Both the position numbers and the translations under genes were made by a program. From Ampullaceana balthica (Eukaryota; Mollusca; Gastropoda; Lymnaeidae), in assembly GCA_944989445.1 (NCBI GenBank), contig CALYLW010000315.1:823213-887212 (forward strand): a DNA stretch of 64,000 bases. The letters are read 5' to 3'. The notes below the pieces were generated by a model. It was not told where the DNA came from and did not search any database. It saw only the letters and a program-made list of their open reading frames with translations. This document shows, piece by piece, positions 53,215 to 64,000 of this stretch (positions within the stretch are counted from its first letter, which is position 1; every line of letters starts with the position of its first letter).

Positions 53215-54480
53215 GTGGTATGCCATCATTCCCAGGGGCTTTGGACGTCAAAGGGCCAGTTGCTCTTTTGATATTTTCGTACAAGGCTTTGGCATTGCCC
53301 ATGTCTGCAGCTGATTGTATGCTGGAGCAGAGGTTAAGCCAGTAGGTATTGGCACATTGACGGGCAACTTTTTGGGCATGCGACTTTGCTGTTTTTAAGG
53401 CATGCAGCCTGTCGGGTGTGGGCTTTTCCTTCTAGGCCATAAGAGCTTTCCTTCTGGCATTAGTGACGGGTTTCATCTCGTCCCAATATTCATCAAACCA
53501 GTCCGTATTTTTGTGAGATTTCTTGCCAAAGGTATGTATTGCTGCTGTATAGATTGTGTCTCTGAGATGCGTCCATTTGGAGTCAATGGGGACGCCTTTG
53601 AGAGACCTTCCTTCACTTTGTGAGTGAACAGCTGCGTTTTCACAGGGTCTTTCATGCAGAAGGTGTTGCGCGGACAACCCTTTTTCTTGGTGTGGTGCGT
53701 GTTTTTCCTCATAATTCGTACCTTGCTGGCCATAAGGGAGTGATCCGTGTCGCAGTCGGCGCTGTGGGTGAGTAGGACGCTAGCCAGTTGTGCACGCCTG
53801 GTGATGATGAGGTCCAGTTGGTGCCATTGGCGCGATCGAGGGTGTCTCCACGATACTTGGTGGATATCTTTGCATTTGAAGAAAGTGTTGGTCACACACA
53901 AGCCTCGTGAGTAGCACAGTTCCATAAGCCTCTGTCCATTCTCATTTATCTTTCCTCTTCCAAAGAGTCCAAGGCATGTGGGCCAGGCTTCGTGGTCGCG
54001 CCCCACTCTAGCATTGAAATTCCCTAGGAGATAGATTGCCTCATCTTTGTGGATGCTGGCTATTGCCTGGTCTACTAAAGCTCCATAGAACTGGTCCTTC
54101 TCTTCCGGGGTTGAACAGAGAGTTGGGGCATACACACTAAGAATGATTGCTGGGCCCGCAGCAGATTTGAGTCTTAGAGTGATGATCCTCTCTGTGCCTG
54201 ATGACGGGGGTTCAATGGATGGTAGAAGTGTGTTCTTAACCGCGAAACCCACACCATGCTGTCTTGGTTCATCTGTAGGTCTGCCTTGTCAGAAGAAGGT
54301 GTAATTTGCCTCGTTTAGTGATCCGTTGTCTGGGAGCCTGGTCTCCTGAAGGCATGCTCTGTCAATATTTAGCCTCTTGAGCTCGCTATCGATTTTCGTG
54401 TGTCGTTTATTGACTGCAGGTCAGTGATGCCGGGACACATAGTTTTCACGTTCCAGCTAGCGATTCGAAGAGCTGGGGTC
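53215..54480 (-). pseudogene. LINE ORF: endonuclease and linker into RT start
   Basis: Minus strand, from about 54480: CPGITDLQSIND-like start, a stop in TFF*QGRP near 54290, then the endonuclease with AIILSVYAPTLCS, YLLGNFNARVG (the catalytic Asp of DFNA is replaced by Asn), GLCVTNTFFKCKDIHQVSWR and DTDHSLM. Then comes a linker with stops and KAPGNDGIPPEAIK, the usual start of the reverse transcriptase, joined early to ATGPLTS, indicating a deletion. Closely related to the 11.7-kb copy but independently mutated. Confidence 0.85.
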
Positions 54481-54518
54481 TTCTTTTTATGTTTTATTTT
54501 GCTTGGTGAAGGGCTTTA

Positions 54519-55040
54519 TGGCCCACTTGGTGACAAGGTGCCTAATACTGAGGTCCTAATGCGTGCCAATACCCAAAGCATGTTCTCAATCCTTAGTGAA
54601 AGACGCCTGAGATGGCTAGGACATGTTAAAAGAATGAGCCCTGGCCGAATCCCCAAGGATCTGCTATATGGAGAACTGGCATTGGGGAAGAGGAAGACAG
54701 GTCGCCCGTGTCTGCTATTTAAAGATGTCTGCCAAAGGGACATGAAAGCAGTCAGAATACGCACAAGCGTCTGGGAGTGTAAGGCAGAAGACCGATCTAC
54801 GTGGCGCACAGTTGTCAAAGAGGGCGTCATAGTAGCCGAGGAGCGAAGGATGGAGGAGACTACAGAAAGAAGAGCTAGGAGAAAGGCCAAAACAATTGGA
54901 AGCACAGAACTCGTGTGTAAAAGCTGTGGTAAAGACTCACTCAAGGATAGGACTGCACAGCCACTCGAGGAAATGCAACCCAACTCAACAGTGATGCACC
55001 ATCGTTTCGCGAGACGGAAGGATGCCGATTATGGAATATG
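54519..55040 (+). pseudogene. LINE ORF C-terminus
   Basis: Plus strand: KVPNTEVLMRANTQSM, RRLRWLGHVKRM, GRIPKDLLYGELALGKRKTG and RPCLLFKDVCQRDMKAV, then VCKSCGKDS (part of the terminal zinc knuckle). These are the C-terminal hallmarks of the same LINE type. It lies in opposite orientation to the endonuclease segment to its left, with the RT core missing. The 3' end appears to be near 55040. Confidence 0.85.
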
Positions 55041-55114
55041 GTTAGACATGGGCACATATTCCTATTTTTTTAAAAATATGAGCTTTATAAATATAATGTT
55101 AAACATTTGCTGCA

Positions 55115-56773
55115 GGATGGATGGATGGACCATACTCATTACACATATACTTGATGATCGGTATGGATGGATGGACCAAACTCAGTACACAGATACTTGA
55201 TGATCGCTATGGATGGATGGACCAAACTCAGTACACAGATACTTGATGATCGGTATGGATGGATGGACCAAACTCAGTACACAGATACTTGATGATCGCT
55301 ATGGATGGATGGACCAAACTCAGTACACAGATACTTGATGATCGCTATGGATGGATGGACCAAACTCATTACACATATACTTGATGATCGGTATGGATGG
55401 ATGGACCAAACTCAGTACACATATACTTGATGATCGCTATGGATGGATGGACCAAACTCAGTACACAGATACTTGATGATCGCTATGGATGGATGGACCA
55501 AACTCATTACACATATACTTGATGATCGGTATGGATGGATGGACCAAACTCAGTACACAGATACTTGATGATTGCTATGAATGTATGTATGGACCAAACT
55601 CAGTACACAAATACTTGATGATTGCTATGTATGTATGTATGGACCAAACTCAGTACACAAATACTTGATAGCTATGTATGTATGTATGGACCAAGCTCAG
55701 TACACAAATACTTGATGATCGCTATGTATGTATGGATGGACCAAGCTCAGTACACAAATACTTGATGATCGGTATGGATGGATGGACCAAACTCAGTACA
55801 CAGATACTTGATGATCGGTATGGATGTATGGAGCAAACACAGTACACAGATACTTGATGATAGGTATGGATGGATGTACCAAACTCAGTACACAGATACT
55901 TGATGATCGGTATGGGTGTATGGACCAAACACAGTACACAGATACTTGATGATCGGTATGGATGGATGGACCAAACTCAGTACACAGATACTTATGATCG
56001 GTATGGATGGATGGACCAAACTCAGTACACAGATACTTGATAATCGGTATGGATGTATGGACCAAACTCAGTACACAAATACTTGATGATCGGTATGGAT
56101 GGATGGACCAAACTCAGTACACAGATACTTGATGATCGGTATGGATGGATGGACCAAACTCAGTACACAGATACTTGATGATCGGTATGGATGTATGGAT
56201 GGACCAAACTCAGTACACAAATACTTGATGATCGGTATGCATAGATGGACCAAACTCAGTACACAAATACATGATGATCGCTATGTATGTATGGACCAAA
56301 CTCAGTACACAAATACTGGATGATCGCTATGTATGTATGGACCAAACTCAGTACACAAATACTTGATGATCGCTATGTATGTATGGATGGACCTAACTCA
56401 GTACACAAATACTTGATGATCGCTATGTATGTATGGATGGACCTAACTCAGTACACAAAAACTTGATGATCGCTATGTATGTATGGATGGACCTAACTCA
56501 GTACACAAATACTTGATGATCGCTATGTATGAATGGATGGACCAAACTCAGTACACAAATACTTGATGGTCGCTATGTATGAATGGATGGACCAAACTCA
56601 GTACACAAATACTTGATGATTGCTATGTATGTATGGATGGACCAAACTCAGTACACAGATACTTGATGATCGGTATGTATGGATGGACCAAACTCAGTAC
56701 ACAAATACTTGATGATTGCTATGTATGTATGGATGGACCAAACTCAGTACACAAATACTTGATGATCGCTATG
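55115..56773. repeat. 46-bp minisatellite, about 36 copies
   Basis: Unit GGACCAAACTCAGTACACAG plus ATACTTGATGATCGCTATGG plus ATGGAT. Length varies by 4-bp steps through gain or loss of ATGG/ATGT. Left units are richer in GGATGGATGG, right units in GTATGTATGG. Reverse-strand open frames are accidental. Confidence 0.97.
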
Positions 56774-56779
56774 AACATT

Positions 56780-59700
56780 TAACATCATCATAGTATCCAC
56801 TCTTCCTGAGACGTGGAACCTATTAATACTTAGACAGTGATTATCCTTACTAAGATACTTAAGTAAGGGGCCTGCCCTATCAAGTAGTGGAAATGAATAA
56901 TCTAATCCCTCAGAGACTGGTAGATAATTTATTTTGGTAGTATTATGTACTCAGATGAAGTTGATGACTACTTCGATTGGGGGAGGGGGTAAACATTGTA
57001 AAATTTGGGTGACGTCATTTATGACTGCCCATTTTCATGCAATAATCTGAGAAGTTGTATTTTTAATTTATATCTATTTGATTTTTTTTAACTTAAAAAA
57101 AACCTGATTACATTCATGTTTAAGGAAAGATTTTAATTATTATTATTTATTAATTAGCTCAGAGTGGTCTTGACTCGGTGGTCTCCCGTTGGTATATCTA
57201 TAAAAAGAACAGAAACACGTCCTATTATCTTTGCCCGTGTTAACATTGACGTCTTGAGATGTATGAAATCTGAATTTTAAACTTCATTGTTTGAGTGTGT
57301 TGAACACATATACAAGGTTTTCCTTGCTAACATTTAATTCACTTGGATAAAATTCAGGCGCTGTGCAGCTGTTTCGAGTTTCCGCAAAGCAAATTTAGAT
57401 AAGGAGAAATCAGAATTTATGCGCCTTTGGTAGAAAACTTAGTAGCGACTTTATTTTCTTAAACTACCTAAGACTTAGCTGCAGCTGTTGTTAGGAATTC
57501 AATTAAGATGGATCTCCCATCAATTTTAGAGAACAAACGTTGAAACATCAGTCAAAGAGTTAAACAGACAGCGTGACCTTAATGACGACACAATTCAATA
57601 GTCTAAAAAAAAAGTAAAGCTAATGAAGATTTCTTTCAATAGTTCACTGAATGGCAGAAGGCAAAAACCATTTGTTGTAACACAAATAAACTAACCTTAT
57701 ATTACACAATTTAGAAAACTTATCGTACAAATAAACAGCTAAGATCTTTGTGTGCTTTCGAGAGTTGATTTAACTAAACCATAAAACGATGCCTCCAGCG
57801 CTGTGGATCAGTAAAGATTTAGTTTAAATACAACATAAAATATTTATTCTGTTAACACACGTTTATCAGTGATTGCCCTTATTTGTAAAGGGAAAATTTC
57901 TGCTGTAAACATATTTATCATTGACAGGAAACAAAACATAGAGGACCTTGTCAAACATCACTAGATGTTATTGGCCGTCTACACAAGTGACGTATTATGT
58001 CTGAGTCTGTTATGTACGAGATAAGTAAGAATGACATCACATGTCCAAAAAAACAACAACAACAACTGGAAGTAAATTGTCTCCCAATGATGACATTCAA
58101 ATCTATACCAAAAAATAAAAGTTTTCAAATATCCGCCGTCATTAACACATGTTAATTTATTCACTATAGATTTTTTTTCATATAGCAAAGATCGAATGAA
58201 TGCTGTGAATAAAATACCCATGATTACGATTATCATATTCGTGACAACCATATTAAGTGGGATCAAGCATTTTATTTTCTTACTAACAACAGGGGAAACA
58301 AAGATTAAGTGATGAAAATAGAATTTTGTATTGAGAGTTAATCTGTTTTAAGTTTTGCTTCGAATCAGATCTTTAAAAGATAACACACAAATTAATCCTT
58401 ATAAAAATGTGTTAAAAGAAAACAACACAAGTCAAGACGCATGAATTCTGTTTAATGATCAAAGCAATAATTACCCCACTTGGTAGTTTGTAGGTAAGCA
58501 GAAAATGGTACACATTCATATATATGCTTGTATTTAGTTAGTATAATAATCAAGTCAGAATAAACAACACAAGTCCACAGGGGTTCCCATCTTTTAGAAC
58601 GGAGACTCAAATTTTTTATTTTTTAAAATAACGTGTCCTCAACCCAAATATTGTATTTGTTAGAAATACTTCGGTGCGAAAACAAATATTTAAAATGAAT
58701 GCAGGTTTATAGAATCATTTAATAACGAATGGTAATTCACAGTTCATAACCATTATTTGCTGTAATTTTTATGTGTGTTTTCTGTTTCTCTCCGAGGCCT
58801 GATTTAGTTTGTGCATACAAGTGGTTTAACCGGAATTTTTATACCTGATAATAAGAATTATTTTGTATTAACCAACCCAGGATTCAATTAGCCAAAGTCA
58901 GAATTAATTCTTAAAGATCATTTGATTCAGTTGGATGAAACTCAGCAAAAAGATCACATGATACAACTGTACCAAGATCATATGATACAACTGCAACAAG
59001 ATCATTTGATTCAACTGTACCAAGGTCATGTGATACCAGTAGCAGAAAAATATCTGTACAATGTATCATTTCATACAAGCCTCACAAAGACTTTCTTATA
59101 CCATCCGCACAAAGACCTTCGATACCATCCTCACTTAGAATATTTGATACATCTCGTCAAAGACCTTTGATATTCTCTGCACAATATCCTCATGCGTGTC
59201 GTGGTATATGGATACGACTAATCGTTGAAAAATTGTATGATCAAAATTGTTTATAAAATAACTATGTCTTCTTATGAACAATGGTGATTGTAACAGACCA
59301 TCCGGTGTGTGTGTGTGTGGGGGGGGGTGGGTTAATAGAGACACCGCGAGGGAAAGCAGGAGTCAACAGAAAGCCTCCAGTCCCCCTAATGAACCCTCCC
59401 TCCTCCTGCAATGACTGATGTAACTCTGGATTAGGCGCTGTGTTTAGGTCAATGTTATAATGGTGTCCCATTTGTATTCATGTAGTTTAAACCAACCAAT
59501 CTCCCTTTCACGTCACACCCTTTCTTTACAATATCATCCCATCTCCCTAAATATTCCCACTCTGGACGTGACCATTCTGAAAATGATATCAGTCGGCATA
59601 GACGGCAAAACAAAACAAAACATTGAGTCCATCTATCGGCTATAATATATTTACCATTGGTAGCAGATGAAAGATCCTTGGGAAATCTATTTTTAAAGAC

Positions 59701-61150
59701 AGTCATAACTATTAATACTAACTAATGCTAAATATGAAATCTTTAATTAATTAATGAAAGTTTATATGAGAAATGTGTACGCATCTGACCTACGCGATGA
59801 CCATTTAATGAACAGATAAAAAGAAGCACACTTATCATTTCAGTTAATTCATTCATTCGGATATTTTCGATCGATTATTTCATGAATAATGGTTCTAAAA
59901 AAATAAGTTAAAAAAGTCCTGATACTAAATTTGAAAATTATGAGATATTCATAGCTCATTTATGGCGATGACAACTGAAACACGCAAGCTGAAATAAATA
60001 TACCAGTAGTGATGTTAAACCTTTGTTGCACATTGTACATTGGATGCAGGGATCTCATTTCGTTGATGACTAAATAAGTTCATGTACACAGATAAACTCA
60101 GTGTAATACGTGGCTTTAGGTAACACTTTGTGGCAAAGAGCTTTCAGTCAAATCATACAGCATTTTTTTTGCCATACTGAGCTCTCAAAATTTCTCACAT
60201 CACCATCAAGGACATACATAGAAGAGCTTTTGATGTATACGCACATAATTGTAGTTAGAAATTTAATCCCGCAACAACATTTTGTCACACGGTTTATAAA
60301 ATGATTCAGCTTTAGCACCTCTAGGTGCGTGGTCAAAATACCTCACCCAATCAGTATTCGAAAACTCTTTGTTTAGACATCAATACACTCAGTTATCAAA
60401 ACCGTAACTAGCTCAGTCACGCAGGCCTAACGCAGGCGTATAACTGTTGAGCATTACTTGACGCAGGTGTCTGACACCACTCCAGCACTCAGTCGCACAG
60501 GTATCTTCTTGTCGTCTTGGCGCCATACGTAGTGTGAGTTGTCGTGTTACTGGGTGAACTGTTCCGTCTGACCAGAAACTGGCACCTGGGGAGCAGATAC
60601 GTCCAAGTTCACTAACTTTTTCTTCTCTAATTCTCTAATAATTGTGTCATGAGTTGTCGGTCCTGAGCATTAAAAAAATGTATATATTTAGCTTTTCTTA
60701 AATACGTAATTTCAATAACTAAATTAATTGAAGGCTGCCGTTATGTTTATTTAAGAAACGTGAGATGCTTTCTCAAACCGGATTTAAACCAAAACTTTCT
60801 TATTTACTGTACGTTTAACTAGTTTTTTTTCCCATCGAAGATTATTCCACTTCTGGTGTAGATTTTGATTTAAACTGTTTCGTTATCTCTTTGTACTGAG
60901 GGAATATGCCGTAACATCTACACCTGTATTTGTTTATTAATAAAGCTTTAGATTTATTATTTTATTAAATAGGGCCGTTGGAATCCCTTGAACTCTATTT
61001 GACGACATCATCTCAGCCTGACTACGAATAATGACATATTTGAAATAATTAAGGACACTCAAGATGTCTTTCACAAAGTCAACGGAACGCTACACTTATT
61101 AACGGAATTCCCAAACTTATTAGCGGCGTGTCTGGTACAACACTGCAGCA
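56780..61150. other. AT-rich intergenic DNA, no gene recognised
   Basis: No exon with recognisable similarity was found on either strand. Minor features: about four 24-bp repeats of GATCA(T/C)ATGATACAACTG type at 58916-59040, and a (GT)n/(G)n run at 59307-59332. The remaining 3' exon(s) of the receptor gene would be expected on the minus strand here, but I could not identify them. Confidence 0.4.
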
Positions 61151-61327
61151 GGCCAACCCACCTGAAGACACCTGAAAACCCACCTGAAGACCCACCATAA
61201 GACTCACCTGAAAACCCACCTGAAGACCCACTAGAAGTCCCACCGAAAACCCACCTGAAGACGCACCAGAAGACCCACCTGAAGACCCACCAATAAGACC
61301 CACCTGAAGACCCATTTGAAGACCCAC
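61150..61327 (-). repeat. 12-bp tandem array starting at the receptor exon donor
   Basis: Minus strand repeats GGTGGGTCTTCA with variants (GGTGGGTTTTCA, GGTGGGACTTCT). Each typical unit re-creates CAG-GTGGGT, identical to the donor at the end of the receptor exon at 61328. The array begins exactly at that donor and extends about 178 bp into the putative intron. Confidence 0.9.
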
Positions 61328-62326
61328 CTGAAGAGGTTGACGCACATCTTGGTGTTGAAGCTGGCGTAGATGATGGGGTTGGCGGCAGAGTTGAGGGGAG
61401 CAAGGCTTTGGATGAACGTGGACAGGGCGGCGGTGTCCTGCGACACGGGGACGTAGCCATAGACGCTGAGCAGGTCGTAGACAAAGTAGGGTGACCAGCA
61501 GACGATGAACACTTGAAGGTGGACGGAGAAATTGAAAGTGCATATATATATATATATATTTTAAAAATACTTTCTTTAGATATTTTTAAATAGTCTTTTT
61601 TATTCACGTAAAAAGTAAAAATATATAAACAGGCATCTCTCTTATTGGGTCCGTCTTGCAATGTGCTACAATACACGACACACTTCAATGGCTATAACTT
61701 GAAGGGCCTGAATTTTAAATACAGAAAATCATGAAACAAAAGTTTACACAAATTAGATTATTTGTTTATAATCTTATGAGAAGAAGCGGAAGAAGAAAAA
61801 ACGCTTCAACAACTTATTTCTTTTGTTACATAAAATAACATAATAACATCTTTTATGATATTATTATCAATGAATATAGTTATTTTAAGATACGTTTTAT
61901 TTTCTGTATTTATTTACAAGTGTAGTATTACTAATTATATTATTTGTACATTATATTTGTTTTCCTAATTTGTTTTGATTTTCCTGATGGAGAATGTATG
62001 TTGTATTTAAACATGTTTTTTTCTTATACATTCTTAAAAAGCATAATTTTACGATTTACTCATAAAAATGATTTATCTATAAACTCATTTGAGCTAGAAA
62101 GTTCCCCAAAGTATGTCGAGCTTATTCTAGAAATATTTTATAAGAAATGACGTCATAGATCAATTCTTTTCACATCCATTAACTTCGCCCCCACGAAACG
62201 TCTTACCAAGTACGATAACCAGCGTCATTTTAATCGTTTTCATTTTGGCCCTTGGAATTACTCCCCTTGAACTGGCTGCACCGTCACGGAAGTTGGAGTT
62301 ACCGGTCCCAACGTAGAGTTGCCCCC
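61328..62326 (-). CDS. Rhodopsin-family neuropeptide receptor, two internal exons (CCAP/vasopressin/NPS-receptor-like)
   Basis: Minus-strand exons 62326-62207 and 61511-61328, with AG/GT borders and matching phase (G|TG makes Val). The first encodes the end of intracellular loop 3 and start of TM6: SSRGVIPRAKMKTIKMTLVI. The second encodes TM6 VFIVCWSPYFVYDLL with the CWxP motif, extracellular loop 3, and TM7 STFIQSLAPLNSAANPIIYA with NPxxY, ending ...CVNLF-R. The QSLAPLNSAANPxIY segment is typical of crustacean-cardioactive-peptide, vasopressin/oxytocin and neuropeptide S receptors. It should couple to G proteins at the plasma membrane in response to a peptide; the ligand cannot be named. TM1-5 exons lie right of 62326, probably beyond the window. 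If the donor at 61327 is not used, the frame would run on into the 12-bp repeat. Confidence 0.85.
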
Positions 62327-62329
62327 CTG

Positions 62330-63780
62330 GAGGAAAGATAGACATAAATTAAACGTTTGAAAAATATATCGCATCCTTCTATTTTATAATTCCCAAAGGA
62401 AGAACAACACGACTTATCTTTGTATCGACACGATCGGACGGCACAAGTAGTGAGAGTATGTGTTGGTACAGGATCGCTACCAAAACATGGGATCAACTTT
62501 TCGGAGTCGAGAAGACAGAATCTGTTATTTTGTCCAAAGGTTGAATCTGAATTTTAGAATTTCAGAGCTAGGAGTCTGATAAAATGCTATGAAAGCGTTT
62601 GATGTATTTCATCTATGTCACTAAAGAAATGACCCTTGAAATGTGTGCCCGAGTTTTGATGCCGTAAATTTTTCTTTCCGTAACATCAGCTCATGTTCGG
62701 GGCAATTAAACACTCCCCCCCTCGTTTACAAAACAATCCTGGGTTTTCCGGGACACAAGTGGGTTAGTGGAACAGACATTTAAATCAACTTTAATCCGAA
62801 TCAACTTGATATCCTATCATACATGTTTTGTTCGTTCTAAGGTCACCGCTCATCATTGTGTGGTATCAGGTGTACAGTTTGGGTTAGGTCTCCTGGGGAG
62901 ACTTACGGCCAATGACGTATTAGGATTACGTCATATCAAACCCATGATATGTATGCCAAGGGTGCGTTTTATGTCGAAACTACAACATTAAAAAAAATGT
63001 TGACAATATTTTATTTTTAGATTATAAATAGATTTTCTCTTAATGCATTTTCTAAAAAAATATATTTTAAATATGTATATCTAAGTATTGAAACATTTAA
63101 AGATAAAGTAATCAAATGGTATTTGTTTGTCTTTCCACAACACCCCGCTATATTGGGGAATGAGACACGCTTGACATTTAGCTGTAAATATTATTTGGAA
63201 CGGCCTGTTGTATTACATCATCACAGTCTGACCACGGGGTTTTACAAGGTGACGGCAAGCATTTTGCATGTGGCGCATTAAAAAAAATATTATTGTGACT
63301 TTCGATAAAATATCTTCAACAGCGTGCATGTCTTAATAATAAACAGCTTGTGAAAACAATCATCGTTACAGCGTGGATTGTTGACATTGTCTACAATAAT
63401 CAACCGATGATAACAACCGCTGTAAACACCCGCTGACAACCGTATTAGGTAGAAGAAAATGAAAGAATGAAAAATAATAAAACAAACCCGTAAAAACAAA
63501 GTTTTTGACTATAAATCCCTTATATATGAGACATAACTAACAGTATTGATTATTTTCAAACGCGACAAACATTTACAGACTGAATCTGTCTTAACTCAAC
63601 TTTGCTTCACAACCCTGACCGAGTTCAGCATGACACTTAAAATGTAAACAAAAGCACGCCGGTACTTCGATGGGTCGACGTCAAAGCGTCAACTCAAACT
63701 CTCACGTGGGAAAAAAACAATAACAAACCGTGAATTTGAATTACATACGTTATATAAGGATAAACTAAAAATGCATTAAT
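62330..63780. other. Receptor intron/flank, no further exon recognised
   Basis: AT-rich. I searched the minus strand for TM1-TM5 exons and found none with convincing similarity. Nothing else recognised. Confidence 0.4.
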
Positions 63781-63819
63781 TTATTTACGGTACGTTCCAT
63801 CGATCTGAAATTTTGATAC

Positions 63820-64000
63820 GATGCATTGTTAGGTGAGACGGGTCCGTGTGCCAAATTTCAGCTTGATCGGATTACGGGAAGTGGGTCATTTCCGACTTTT
63901 GTTTTTCCGCCCACCCAAGACAGACAGACAGCGAGAGAGAGAGAGAGAGAGAGAGACAGCGAGAGAGAGAGAGAGAGAGAGACAGCGAGAGAGAGAGAGA
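63820..64000. repeat. Repeat ending in GACA and (GA)n microsatellite
   Basis: The segment GTGCCAAATTTCAGCTTGATCGG is followed by a short spacer and then GACAGACAGACAGCGAGAGAG to the window edge. This arrangement (conserved block, then microsatellite tail) looks like the 3' end of a dispersed repeat, but only one copy is visible here. The array runs out of the window. Confidence 0.5.

Noticed and set aside
55115..56773. CRISPR-like regular repeat array
   Set aside because: The whole unit is repeated, with no unique spacers, and the context is eukaryotic. It is a minisatellite.
61071..61688. 205-residue minus-strand frame
   Set aside because: It overlaps the receptor TM7 exon in another frame and is sustained by the 12-bp repeat and intronic sequence.

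Overview
This is eukaryotic, AT-rich, intron-dense DNA. Three protein-coding genes are recognisable from spliced exons with GT/AG borders and continuous phase: the last six exons of an axonemal dynein heavy chain (587-4506, +), a complete-looking ANKIB1-type RBR ubiquitin ligase with 22 coding exons (17563-48272, +), and two internal exons of a rhodopsin-family neuropeptide receptor resembling CCAP/vasopressin/NPS receptors (61328-62326, -). The gene content (motile-cilium dynein, invertebrate CCAP-like receptor) and the repeats (Penelope-like elements, hAT and pogo-like DNA transposons, APE-type LINEs, tRNA-derived SINEs) suggest a lophotrochozoan, most likely a gastropod mollusc. The species cannot be read from the sequence.

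Layout. 1-4506: dynein 3' end with short introns. 4.5-17.5 kb: intergenic, holding a 34-bp minisatellite (6943-8281), a 43-bp minisatellite (10190-11010), hAT transposase remnants (9.3-10.1 kb and 13.1-13.6 kb), a dead LINE endonuclease fragment (11.1-12.3 kb), SINE-like copies and a GGCGCC-containing inverted-repeat family. 17.5-48.3 kb: ANKIB1, whose introns are packed with transposons. These include three copies of one 1.6-1.9 kb TA-flanked element, two copies of an ATCGG-rich hAT, further hATs with exact 8-bp target-site duplications, and a head-to-head Penelope pair. 48.3-52 kb: 3' flank, a tRNA-like pseudogene and a 44-bp minisatellite. 52.5-55.0 kb: a rearranged LINE with an embedded SINE. 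55.1-56.8 kb: a 46-bp minisatellite. 56.8-61 kb: unannotated AT-rich DNA. 61.1-62.3 kb: receptor exons. The window ends in a (GA)n tract.

The three genes are not an operon and nothing suggests a shared pathway. The spliced ANKIB1 model sums to 4509 nt (1502 codons plus stop) with every phase matching. It contains an N-myristoylation-type start, ankyrin repeats, RING1-IBR-RING2 with the catalytic cysteine, two UIM-like helices and a long single-exon C-terminal tail.

The most unusual pattern is that tandem duplications repeatedly sit on splice junctions. They affect the dynein last-exon acceptor (decayed), the ANKIB1 RING2 acceptor (51 bp, in frame), the ANKIB1 exon 15 donor (five copies of 71 bp), the ANKIB1 exon 20 donor (six copies of 35 bp, split by a hAT) and the receptor TM7-exon donor (12-bp array). 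The second theme is inverted transposon copies that bracket blocks of ANKIB1 exons. I saw no wholly new gene system. The splice-junction repeats, the inverted-repeat brackets and the hammerhead-like motifs in the Penelope tails are the leads worth testing.
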